DNA of 64,000 bases from the NCBI RefSeq assembly GCF_002078875.1, contig NC_034409.1:64461438-64525437 (forward strand), written 5' to 3'. Both the position numbers and the translations under genes were made by a program. This stretch comes from Numida meleagris. Lineage: Eukaryota; Chordata; Aves; Galliformes; Numididae. The notes under the pieces are model-generated. The model was not told the origin of the DNA, did no database searches, and saw only the letters and a list, made by a program, of their open reading frames with translations. Positions 41,401 through 52,699 of this stretch are shown piece by piece; positions within the stretch are counted from its first letter, which is position 1, and each line of letters begins with the position of its first letter.

Positions 41401-41929
41401 TGAAGATTAAATCAAATGGCAGGCAATATATATTCGGTAATACAGCTTTGTTTCAAACTTTTCCAATCTAGTGGCAAGTGTAATAGAAGAATCTGACACT
41501 CAAAAGCACTAAATGGGTTTTTCTTTCTATTTGAAAATGCCTTGTGTTTCTGTTCATGTAGCAAAATTAGAACTAATGATTTATTTCCTCATGTCTAAAG
41601 ACCCCGTTCTTTTATTTTTGAACATGTAGGAAAGCAATTTTAATAACAGATGATTTGGACAATTTTTCTCTTTTTGATGAGGTATTATTCTTTCTTGCTC
41701 TTTTACTTGACAAATATCAGCACAAGAGTTTAATGAGAAGCAATAATATCTACTACTGCATAGCAGTGTTCATTTAAACAGAAAGAGAAACACATACATT
41801 GTTTTTTAATTCAGTGTTTAGACTATGTATTAGTTAAACAGATTTCTGTTCAGCAAATTGGATTGAGATGGATGGAGATGTTATGCTGTTTTAAAAAACT
41901 GTATTTAGAAGGCACGTTCAAAGACACTG
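32431..41929. other. AT-rich unannotated DNA
   Basis: In 9.5 kb no gene, RNA gene or known mobile element was recognised on either strand. A (TTTTG)n run lies at about 33901-33927 and a T-run at 35842-35853. The longest open frames (116 codons at 37342-37692, 130 codons at 38518-38910, both plus) lack recognisable domains and have the Lys/Leu/Ile-rich composition expected of AT-rich chance frames. The block near 34160-34420 is locally less AT-rich, but no function can be assigned. Confidence 0.5.
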
Positions 41930-42150
41930 AAAGTGCGATTTGTCCTCGTAGCCGACATCTGAAGAACAAGTGACATTCTTACACAAAATCTATATTGGTG
42001 ATGTATTTAATTACAGAGCTGATTGAAATTGACAGCTTCAGTGACCTATGAGTGCACTGTTACTGACTGATGGATGCTTCAAATCTGGTTACTTTTAAAC
42101 CAATTCACATACTGTTCAATAATATCCTGTCAAACTGCAAACTACATTTT
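41930..42150. other. Possible conserved non-coding block
   Basis: This stretch is low in simple repeats, has no open frame, and is dense in TAAT/ATTA-type homeodomain cores and balanced-composition words, unlike the A/T-run-rich flanks. That texture is common in vertebrate conserved non-coding elements. It is an impression from composition only; no alignment supports it. Confidence 0.2.
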
Positions 42151-45100
42151 TACATGTATACGGACTAGGCAGAGCACGTTTGAATTTTAAAAAAGGTAGA
42201 GATGAGTGATGTTTAAAAATTGATGTAATTCTTAAAAACATAGTCATTATGATTTGAATAAGAGATAAAGATCTCTCAATATTATTCAGGCTGGCTGTAT
42301 TTCTTCAGAAACATATATTTTACTTTCATGCTCACTCATACCAGCAGAAAACCTTTCAACACAGATTAGTTCTCCAGCCTCCTCTGCACATACACAGGCA
42401 GTTCCCATTAATAGCTAGGGAGAGTCTTTGAGAAAATGATACCTGAGTTTTCCAAAAGCATGTGACATCTGCTAAGGAAGACTCTAGAAGCTTTGCAGAC
42501 AACTCCAGCACAGTGGCAAAGTCTCTTAATGCCAAAATATGATCTCAGTGGTTACTCTGCTTAGTTTCTGCAGCATTAATCATGGTCTTAACTGTAACAT
42601 GTCATTATAACAGTAGAGTCAGCTAGCGTGCAACTACCAGTCTGGAATTAGCAGTGGGCCATACTTCTTTGCCTCTCTGCCTCCTTTGCTCCCTCCTCTC
42701 TGTGTCTTGAGTAGGCTATGTTTTCCTCATGGTGTTGAATATTGATTTGAGATTGTACACAGGAGTTGTTTCTTAGTAATATCTAGAAGTATAACTTATT
42801 TTCTGGAAGAGTAGTCAATAAGGTATGGACTCCTGGTTGAAGAGATCATATTCCAAACTGAAGCCAGGAACATGGCATGAAGAGTGAACATATACTTGAA
42901 ATGTCAAAAGGTCAACTAAACTCATAATCTCATTCTGTTAATTTGAATCTATGTCCTGGTAGTAATGGTAGCAGTAAATAAATAGGGAACCTTTCACTTT
43001 TGCCAGATTGATCACAGTGATAATTTTCTTCCTTTCTGCCAAACTGCATTACAGTAACTCATTATGTATATGCTTTAAAGTAGAGGTGATGTCAAGGCTC
43101 CAGAATATGCCAGATGTGTCAGCTCATCTATTTATTTAGTTAGATCATGTCTCAATTGAGCACATCAAGAACTATATGAATACTAACATTTCTATAGATT
43201 ATATTTGTACTCAGTGAAAGAAAGAATAGCAAAGGTTACAAAGCCTGTGTGAAACCAAAATGAACTGGGTACAAATCTTCAGGCTGAAAAAAGAGTCTTC
43301 AGTGAAGTCTAAGCTCTTTAAAATAAACTACAGGATTTCTGCCCTTAAAGGTGTTTGCTCAGTGTAGCTAAATTAAGTTTATACATAAATGATGAAAAAA
43401 TCAGACTCTCTATTGTTAAAATCTACATTTAGAGAGAGAAATGGTTCCAATTTATAAATATATATATGTAAACTAAAGAAAAAAAATGAAAGCAAATAAC
43501 GCTATTTAGCGTTAGAAGAAGATCAAGTAGTAACAAAGGATGTAGAACTCTCACAGCTAGTATCAGAGTTACAATGAATAGCAAAGTCGTGACAGCATGA
43601 AGCTTTCTATGGACTAACCAAAGACTTAACCAGTATCTTGGTGGCCTTCACTGAGCCCAGAATTGTAATTGAGAATAATTTGAACTAGTAGTTAATACTC
43701 TGTATTAGTACATAATTCATGTACACCTAAGTGAAAATGTGCAATAAGTGTAGTTGTAGCTTACAATGAATAAGCCTAATGAAACAAGTTCCTACCAGGA
43801 GAATAAGGGTAGTTTATCTGCTGGGTATCTCCTGTTTGCAAGTTATTCTTGACTACTAAATAATTTTTCTGCAGAAGCCATTCAAACTAAGGTAAGCTGG
43901 TTACTCAGTGATAATTCCAGCCCTTCTCTCCTTCCCAAGCATAAGGATTTGTGTGGCTGTGGATTAGTCCAGGCTGTGGAAATAATCCAGGGTAGAACTA
44001 TGTTTTCCCACAACCTGAGTCACTGAATGGCTTTGTTGGAACGCACTGGGGATGAGAAAGAAGACAGTAGTGAAGGGGGGATGTCCATTATGGATTACAG
44101 CAAATTACTATTGCATAAATTAAGCAGACTTTGGATCTTCATTCTCCTTACATATATACCTAGTCAACAGAGATTTTGAAATCATCATTTTTTTTTTATA
44201 TATACCTGTACTGTACACTCTCAGTCCAGTAAGCTGAGGATTTCATGAGAGCTATAACAGATTTTTAAACATAAAGTATAAAAATGGGGGCAGCGACAAA
44301 CTTAATGCCATATTTACTGTAATCTACATCTAGGAAACTCCAAAATTTTTCTTTCCATTAGGAAGGGTGTATGTTGGAGACTGCTAATCCTATGTTAATA
44401 TTTTACACTGGAAAACAAACAAACAAACATCAGGCTTCTTTACCAGGAATATTTGTCTCTGTTGTAAAGGGTCACCAAAAAGTCCTTGTCATAAAAAAAA
44501 AAAGAGTGTTTTGCTGAGAAAAGGACAGAAATTACAGAATTACTCATTTATTTTCGGCTTGCTTTTAAAAATATTGCACTGGCACATTGCTAACCATTTC
44601 TACCTAGTTATGCCTTCTTCTCTGGATAGCTCACCACTCTTCATGTTTATTTCTTGTAGGCAGAGAGCACATAGACTGTGTACTTGATCTGCTAGCTGGA
44701 CAGAGACAGCTATACATATACCAGATCCTTCTGACCCTTCACTTATGGCAAAATGTAGCTGGATGAATTCTAAGCTTCTTCTCTCTGTTTCTTCATTGTG
44801 CTAAGTGCTAGTCTCCCTAACATTTTTGGCTTGGACATGTTTCATAAGTTTTATGCAACATTTTTTTCAATGAAAGCTCCAAAGTGCTTACATTTCTGTC
44901 CACACATTAATGAAACAAATGGACATTTTAGATAGAGTAGCTATGCCTGTAGTTGCTTAAATACTGCTTTGGAGTACGTGACCCCGATTTCAGTTGTTTA
45001 TAATTTTTTCAGACTTCAGAAACAAGGGCTGAAATTTTCTGGGTTGAATATCTGCCTCAGGCTCAATAGGCTAAAATAGTTCAATTGTTTCCAAGAACAA

Positions 45101-45919
45101 GATTAGGAAAAAAGACTATGTTTGCTCATGTTATAAACTATTATTTACAACAGGTTTAAGAGAAAACCGTGATACTATCTGTGTTTTAAGGACAACAGGA
45201 GTTGGGCAGTCAGATCTCTGAGTCAACAAGAAAAGTCAGAAATTCAAAGCAGAGAGGTTGCTTTGTACCTTCTGTGTCTTGCTTTATTCAACACCCGTCA
45301 GTGTGTTTGGGTAAAGGCTAATAGAAGGGCAGGAATTCCTCTGACAAATCCCAGTTGGATTATTTCATTACAGGACTGGTCTGATTCGATCACTGAGCCA
45401 GAGGAGGTTAATGATTATGCAAGCAACATTTGAACCCTAGAGAGCAGGGCCTGGCCAGAAATTGGTTTAACTGCTCTACTTTCCTATTTTTTTTTTAATA
45501 CAGCGTCCACTTTAACCACAGTGCCCTCACACCATCATGAAGCATTGAGAATGGGCAGAATGTATTTTCTTTCTCATCAAGACAAACTGAAATTCCTTTT
45601 TCTGATGTTATTTCCTTGTCAACCAGTTACAGACTGCCTGTGGTTTCTTGAGAATGGTGAGTGAATCAGCAGGTTAATTTTGACTCTACCACCTGAACTA
45701 CCTGAACTTTTTGGGGTTATAAACTGTATTACAGGTGCTTGGTTCACAGTGCTGGAAACACCAGCTAGCTGTGATGATTGGCTATAGATCTGAACTTCAT
45801 TAAATTTTTCAAATATTCAGGACCATTGCCCTTCTTGAATGATCTCTTGTTTAGATTTTTGAAATGCCTGGGAAATCTTAACTTACATTTATCTTTTCCC
45901 ATCTAACCTAAGACCTATG
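42151..45919. other. AT-rich unannotated DNA
   Basis: No gene or known transposon recognised. A (CAAA)n run lies at about 44407-44428. The segment at 45350-45480 has the same repeat-poor texture as 41930-42150. Confidence 0.45.
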
Positions 45920-46286
45920 TAGGTCATTGTGAAAGTAATGCCTCCTATTTATTTCCATGAAAACTTACTCACAGAAGAGATACGAAGAACACAGTAACTC
46001 TATTTAATAGAGAAAATTCTCAAGTACAAAACACTATTTTCAACATAGTTACCATCATTAACTATGCTTTTTCACCAGCAATGAACAAGAGCCTCCATGG
46101 TGTGCTCATAAAAATTTGTACCAGCAAAGGTGAATCACTGTTTCAGAGCTGTTAGCACAGTATCATTGCTAGGAAAATGTCCATGCAGTCCATCTTTCAT
46201 TGGCCCAAATAGATGGAAGTTAGAAGGTGTTAAATCTGGACTATATGGTGGGTGTGGTAGGACAGTCCAGACAAGACTGTGAGTGC

Positions 46287-47540
46287 ACTCACAGAATCAC
46301 AAAATCACAGGGGTTGGAAGGGTCCTCAAGAGAACATCAAATCCAATTCCCCTGCTAAAGCGGGTACTTTACAATAGGTCTCACAGATAGGCATCCAGAC
46401 AGATCTTGAACATCTCCATAGTAGGAGACTCTACAGTCTTTCTGGGCAACCTGTTCCTGTGCTCTGTCACCCTTACTATAAAGAAGTTATTCAGCATGTA
46501 GTATGAAAACTTCTACGTACAATTTGTAGGTCATTATGCCTCGTCCTATCACTACACACCACTGAGAAGAGCCTGATGTCATCCATTTGCCTCCCACCTC
46601 CCTTTAGATATTTACAAACATTAATCAGAAATTCCCTCAGTCTTCTTTTCCCCAGGCTGAAGATACACAGGTTATTCAGCCTTTCCTCATATGGGAAGTC
46701 CTCCAGGCCCTTTATCACCTTTGTGGCACTCTGGTGGACTCCTTCTAAGAGATCCTTGTACTTTCTGAACTGGGGAGCCTAGAACTGGACACAGTAATCT
46801 AAATGTGGCCTCACCAGGGCAGAGTAGAAGAGGAGGATCACCTCCCTCAACCTGCTGACCATGCTTTTTTTAATGCACCCCAGGATATAAGTGGCCTTTC
46901 CGGACACAAGGGCACACTGTAGGCTCATGGCTGTTACCGAACTCCGGCGACCCTTTTCGTATTACCCTTGCACGCAGAGAACCAAAACCCGGTCCTGGCC
47001 AGTAACTGCACTTTACACATCAATATGATGAGCAGCAAAATGATGTTTACTGGTAAAAGCTACAGAACTATATAGTATTTATTATCTTTTACTAGACTGT
47101 TCCAGAAGCTCACGCGAGCTTCTGGCCAATCATATTGAATATCCCACTCTGGCCACTCACTTCCGAAAAGCCCATATACGGAGTGGTCATACAGATTGTT
47201 ATTAAAACAAAGAAGTACAGCCTCCCTGACTTACGACACGGGTTCAAGTAAGTAGGCCAACCAATAACAAGCAAATGGGGAAGGGCCTTCCACGTTACAA
47301 CCCGAGTGCTCCGTTATTTGCCTAATACAACACATGGCCAACCTGTTGTCCACCAGAACCACCAGATCTTTCTCTGAAGAGCTCATCCCGCTCAGGTCAT
47401 CCCCTGACGTGTACTGATGCATGTAGTTATTCCTCCCCAGGTACAAGACTCTACATTTGCTCGTGTTAAATGTCACCAGGGTCTTCCCTGCCCAGCTCTC
47501 CATTCTGTCCAGGTCTTGTTGAATGGTAGCACAGCTTTCC
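46287..47540 (-). mobile_element. CR1 LINE inserted in the mariner, split by an LTR
   Basis: The plus strand starts 'tcacagaatcacaaaatcac', a CR1 tail complement, and carries CR1 3' UTR plus the end of ORF2 as 46287-46931 and 47333 to about 47540. Minus-strand translation of the second part shows the CR1 landmarks CRVLYLGRNN and SSSEKDLVVLVDNRL. The 5' truncation falls in mariner sequence near 47525-47550. The insertion sits between the second and third catalytic regions of the mariner transposase. The 401-bp LTR in the middle is a later insertion. Confidence 0.9.
46932..47332 (-). mobile_element. Solo LTR with 6-bp target duplication
   Basis: A 401-bp block starting TGTTACCG and ending ATACAACA is flanked by perfect CATGGC copies (46926-46931 and 47333-47338), and the CR1 sequence continues without loss across it. 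On the minus strand it starts TGTTGTATTAGGC, has a TATA-like TATATGG near 47172-47178 and AATAAA at 47078-47083. That is a plausible U3-R-U5 order. A 6-bp duplication is typical of class II (beta-like) avian retroviruses. Its U3 end matches the arms of the palindromic element at 27.9 kb. Confidence 0.9.
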
Positions 47541-47596
47541 AGTGTGTACTCCACAGTCTTCAATCTGGCATAGGTCCTGGTGTTACCCCATTGCAA
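47231..47596 (-). pseudogene. Chimeric open frame across mariner, CR1 and LTR
   Basis: This 121-codon minus-strand frame is not a gene in origin. Its first part (about 47540-47596) is the second catalytic region of the mariner transposase. The middle (47333-47540) is CR1 ORF2, and the end (47231-47332) reads into the solo LTR. All three are fused in frame by successive insertions. The mariner part has lost its catalytic Asp and the CR1 part lacks the RT palm. No promoter or start is evident. Confidence 0.8.
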
Positions 47597-48497
47597 ATGA
47601 ATGTTTGTCTTATCTGGCTTGACTGGAATTTTGAACCTTCCGCTTAGACAGGATCACAATGTAACAGTCAGAGCTGATGGTTTGTCTGGGTTCCAGGAAA
47701 TCTGGAAGGATCACCCCTTTCCAATCCCAAAAGACAGTGCACATCACTTTACCCACTGAGGGCTGCATCTTGAACTTTTCCTTTGATGGGGAATTCCCAT
47801 GTTATCATTCCACAGACTACTGTTTTGATTTTGGTTCAAAGTCTTGTCACCAGTAATGATATGATCCAGGAAATTGTGACCTTCAGCCTCGTTTTGGTTC
47901 AGTAGGTCTTGACAAACTTGCATATGGTGTTCTTTCTGTTCCTATGTGAGCACTCATGGGACCCACCTGGAGAAAACTTTTGATATTCTAACATTGCCAA
48001 CATCATTTCCAATGCACTGAAGTTGATATCCATCATCTATACTGTTCCCTGGTCATAATCTGCTGATTCACATGGATGAGCGGATCAAGATCAAGATGCT
48101 CTTCATTTCATGGTGTGAAAGCTGTGCATGGCCATCTGGAATGTGGCTTGTCTTTCACATTGTTGTTGCCACTACTGAAATGCACCACCCACCACCTCAC
48201 TGTGCTCACATGCACTGTTTGGTCTCCATAAACCTTCAGCAAGCATCGATGAATGTCAATGGATGACATTTTTTCTACATGGAGGAATTCGGTGACACAC
48301 CTTTACCTCATACACACTTCCACATCAGACGCCATTCTGTCAGACTGTCCATCTGCTGCCATCTGTCACACAGCAACAAAATGTAACAATATTGGTGGGA
48401 AGGTTCAACCTCTACTGCCATGCCACCAACATCTGTCTCTGATACTGTGTGCCAACATAATAAAATAGGAGGCATTACTTCTAAAGCAGCCCTTGTA

Positions 48498-50204
48498 TTT
48501 AAGGAAATTCTTGTTAGAATAGTCAAATGATAAGACAAATCTTTTTTTTCTTTTTCTCATCAGCTCGTTCACTTGGCTATAAGTGTAATGTAAGACTTAT
48601 CTCTGAATATCAGGAAAAAAAATGATGTATTATAGAAAATTTGAGCTGAATAGCAAACTCAATGCAGTTTTAGTAATTTTTCTTTTCATTTTCAACTCTT
48701 CTATTTCCTCTTCAGCATATCTGGATTGGCAGTCCAAGACAATCACTATGAATAGTATGTAACAACAGCCTTCTGCAGGTCAGTTAAACTTCACCATATC
48801 AGCAAGTAGACCTAAAATATTTATAGAATTTTTATTCATGAGAGAAAGAAATTGTTAATTGGTGATTAACATAAGAAGGTAATAATGAACTCAAATACAT
48901 GTAGTACAGCTTTTTATTACCCATTTTCTTCAGGCAGGATAAGAAAAAAAAAAAAAGAAGGAATGAATTTTCATTTGCAAGAAGAGTAGATAACTGATTA
49001 AATGTGTTTTGAAGTCTGATGCAACTGTACGTATTCAGATTCATACCTCTGATCTAGTGAAATATCACAGATACTTCCCCAAAAGAGAGCTCTATAACAA
49101 AAAGTAAAATCTGTAAAAAATGTTTGTTCATAATAACTCCCAAATCTGATATTTAATTTTGTGTAGATCCAATTTCTATATTTTCAGCATACTACTCAGC
49201 ATATTCCTATGTTTATGTATCAAAAATTCAAATACTTTAATGGATTTGAGGCTGTCATGAAGATGTCTAGACAGACAGAAAATACAGAGTTCAGAAGGAT
49301 GAAAATAAGTACAATTTGTATAAAACAGACAAATGTTTGAAAAAGGTATTGTTAAAGTGGTCTTCAGAAAAAGATGCAATGCCATAAAAAATTATATCCA
49401 TTGCTTGCCCACCTCTACTTTAATTTCATTTTAACTTTAAATAAACATTTCTTTACATTTAGCAATCGTGAAAAAGGCTGTTCTTACTCATTTTGTATGA
49501 TTAAAACTACATTAGCAATATAGATGTATTAATTTACAGATACAGATACTAATTGCTTAAATATTGAGTTCAAAATTAGACACTAGTACTGGGAAGGGAT
49601 AATTGGTTCTTGCTGTAGAAAAAAACTATAATAAAGAACTTGAAAGTGCTGTCACATTTCACATAACAAGCAAAATCTCAGAATATTTGAAAAATATTCT
49701 GAAAGAAAATGTCTTGGGGCTTTCTTAATGAGAATGAATGTGGTTTGAAAAGATCAAATAATATCCACATATGTCAAATACAGGTTCTAATAACAGTTAG
49801 AGATAATGAATAAAATTAAAGTAGGTCATTTTTAGTCATTTAGGATCCAATAGGAGGCATTCCTCTTTATAACTGCTTATTAAAATATAAATTGAAGCAT
49901 TTGCTGCATTTACAAAAAATATCAATATCAAAGATTAAGAAAATAAAATGAGATATTTTACCATTCTTTAATTTTCTATTTTTGTATTATCATTAGAGTT
50001 GTAAATGATATCTAAATATGTTAATATTGTAATAAGTGGTATAACAGTCAAAACTGTAAGTAATAAGGCAACTATACATAATCTGATAGGTGTATTTTTT
50101 CCTCTCCTTCTATATGTGGTAGTTTATGGCAATCCAAGTGTCTATCTACACATGGAAGTGAACATATAATATCATGTAAAGAAGAAAAATTCCAGATCGC
50201 AGCA
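48498..50204. other. AT-rich unannotated DNA
   Basis: No gene or mobile element recognised between the mariner nest and the poly-T-linked repeat. Open frames of about 70 codons (48832, 49176, minus) have no domains. Confidence 0.5.
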
Positions 50205-50287
50205 TTTTTTTTTTTTTTTTACTGAAAACCTACACAAAGCTTTAAGGATAGAGTATATGAAAAAAGATAAATACTCTGATACTGAAG
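50205..50287 (+). repeat. Copy of a retroviral-region segment with T16 tract
   Basis: Sixteen T (50205-50220) are followed by about 65 bp (50221-50287) that match, with roughly ten differences, the minus strand of 52625-52692 just beyond the integrase region. The shared words are CTACACAAAGC, TTAAGGAT and CTCTGATAC/GTCTGATAC. The two copies are therefore inverted relative to each other, 2.4 kb apart. Seen from the minus strand the copy ends in an A tract, as a retroposed transcript would. Confidence 0.7.
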
Positions 50288-51786
50288 TGGATATAAGAGA
50301 GCTGTTTTAGTTCAATTGAATGCAATGCACATGCTCAGCACTTTTCAGCATCTGGTTTAAATTTACTGAGTGCATACTGGTCATTCATCCATAACACTGA
50401 TCCTTAGAAATCCAATGGCTTGTCAGAATGTTTGTTTTGGAGATGGATTGTGCAGACACCACTAGATCCTGGTTGAACACAGAGAAATTATGCATAGAGG
50501 TGATTGTCATTTATGGCTCAACTGTTTCCTGATTCAAAATGCTGATTTGTGAAATCAAATTATTTGCATTGATTTTTTTAAGCTTTGTCGTTGTGTAAAT
50601 TTTCATTTGGAAATTTCCAAGAAGATCTTGTTTTGCATAGGTTTTGTTTAATTTTTAAGTTCATAGAGCCACAGAGCAAGGAAGATGCTAACCTAGACTG
50701 TAGTAAAGAAATAGATGAAAACAAACACTAATACAAAGCAAAGGAAAGCTGAATGAAAGCAGACAAGACCACTTGTGAGATCAAGAAAAGAGAGAAAAGA
50801 GTCAAGAAATAAAAGTAACTCAGTCTTCATTATAAGCCTTGATGAAGATATCCCCACAAATTAAGACAACCTGTAGGTCAGTGGACTCACAGTGGACGCC
50901 TTTTTAACTGAATAAGACCAGTACCTACTTACTACAGGAGAGGGAAAGAAAGACTGTTAGCTACAGATGTATTCACCTGACACCTCCTTGGAGTCGCTGT
51001 GATCTCAGATGAGATGCCCTGTTGACAGCTGTACTGGATTACAGCAACAACCCCACTGACATGGACAGAAAAGGAGGCCTTGTACATCTCACTGGGAGAT
51101 ATATAATAACGTAAGCAACAAAATAATGCTCAATAAAATATATAACATTTAGTATTTTGTTGTTTACTTTCTCTGTGACATCTTTAAGTTATGACTTTTT
51201 ATGCTTAACTGCATAACTAAATTCTTTTTGACATTCTTGCTTTCTTGAACCTTAGTCAATGGCTTTGACAAAGATGTTTTTACCCAAATTATAGAACTCC
51301 AGAAGCTGTAGCAAGACTGTCCTCAAAGCCCATGTCTCTGTCCCATTTTCTTTAGGATCTTCATCTCTTCCCCCTTTTCTACAGCAACAAGTGCAAACTG
51401 TTTATCTTTCCTTTAAAAGGCTGTAATGATTTAGTCTCACAGCATTTCAATGACCACCTTGTAAAATAGCTTTCAATGAATGCAGTAGGACTACGTGTGT
51501 GAGGAGCCTTAATATGTGAAGAATTGCAGGGTAGGGCCCTATTACTGAATTAATTGCAGTTTCCATCTTTATTTTTTTGGTTTTTTATTTTTAGTTTTAG
51601 TTTTTCTCTGTTTAATAATTTTGAGATTCTGTCTCCTGGTAAATGTCATTCATTTTCTTTTTCTCAACTCTTCCTGCATTATTTTTCCTAAAATACTTTC
51701 TCCTGATGCTCCTCCTTGGTTTCCTAACCAAATGCATTGTTTAGAGTTCATATTTATTTGTTGCTGCTTCGCCACATTTAGTCATT
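50288..51786. other. AT-rich unannotated DNA
   Basis: No gene or known mobile element recognised. A purine-rich stretch lies at about 50740-50830. The AATAAA complement at 51753-51758 belongs to the candidate pseudogene next door. Confidence 0.5.
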
Positions 51787-52194
51787 TTAAACTGCTCTTG
51801 GGTGTTTCTTACAGAAGTACTGATTTTTAAGCACCTCAAAGACGAAGTGCTTCTGCCAGTTGCGGTGTTTCTCAAGCCACAGTATCTCCTCCTTTGAAAT
51901 GTCTGACTGAGCTGGATATGGCTCTCATCATGAGCAGGAAACAAGTGATTTCTTTCTGCATGCTTCTTTGACTAAGCTCTTTGGAAGCATCAAGAGATCT
52001 TGCTGAAGCATTGACTTATCAGCTAATTCTAGTTCTTCCTTTCTCTCTCTCCCTGCATCCCCTTCAGAAGCACATATTCTGGATAGTGAGATATCCTCAG
52101 TAGTATCATAGTGTTCCATGATAGCTCCTAAGAAGTTACCTGGAGGGAATCTGTCAAAATCATCTTTTTTCCTCTCACTGTTTGAAATCTCAGC
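51787..52194 (-). pseudogene. Candidate degenerate terminal exon or retroviral 3' reading frame
   Basis: A minus-strand frame of about 136 codons reads from 52194 to a TAA at 51787-51789, broken only by two adjacent TGA codons (51925-51930). The sequence is hydrophilic and not low complexity, with pieces such as RFPPGNFLGAIMEHYDTT and EEILWLEKHRNWQKHFVF. An acceptor-like TTGTACAG ends at 52194, after a pyrimidine/AT-rich stretch. AATAAA lies about 30 bp beyond the stop (51753-51758). It is not recognised as any family. It sits about 0.45 kb downstream of the retroviral integrase on the same strand, so it may be a viral 3' remnant or an unrelated host exon. Confidence 0.4.
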
Positions 52195-52624
52195 TGTACA
52201 ATACAGCATTTTATCAAATGCATATGGATAAATGAAAAAAAAAAACAAGGACTATATTCCTGTAGAAATCAGTGCTTCTTGCAAAGCAAAGCTGGCTTTT
52301 TGAACACAAGCAAGTCCCTTTAATCACCTGAACCAATTTGCCTTTATCTCCCATCATGGGCTCACATCTATGATCCTAATTACTTTCAGTTAAGAGTTGA
52401 AGTCAAGTGTTTAGAATGAAGGGGAAAATAAAGACCCTCAATGTAATTTCTGTAAAATCTCAGTTTGAGTAAGGCTGTTTCACACAGTGGTAACCTTTAG
52501 CCCTAGAATGCATTGGCTTGTCTGAGCTATATTTTCAATAGTATACTTTTGAAGAGGAGTCTCAAGGTTTGACAGTATACAGTGTTTTTGCGTAGTATGA
52601 TGGCAATGTAATGACTTTATTTTA
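52195..52624. other. Unannotated spacer next to the retroviral pol relic
   Basis: No LTR, polypurine tract or coding homology could be identified, although a 3' LTR would be expected near here. Confidence 0.4.
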
Positions 52625-52699
52625 CTCTTGTATCAGACTCTTCATCTTTCCTTATACACTCCATCCTTAAGGCTTTGTGTAGATTTTCAGTTACCAATT

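Larger units (their letters stand above)
45920..48497 (-). mobile_element. Galluhop-like mariner, near full length, interrupted
   Basis: Terminal inverted sequences share GAAGTAATGCCTCCTATTT-type ends next to TA (left 45920, right 48497). After removing the inserted CR1 (about 46287-47540) about 1.3 kb remain, close to a full mariner. Minus-strand translation shows mariner landmarks in order: TGDKT for the first catalytic Asp, a degraded LQWGNTRTY for the second (Asp to Gly), and PPYSPDLTPSNFHLFGP for the third, where the final catalytic Asp is Asn. Many frameshifts and stops are present. Transposase is dead. Family name from memory. Confidence 0.92.
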
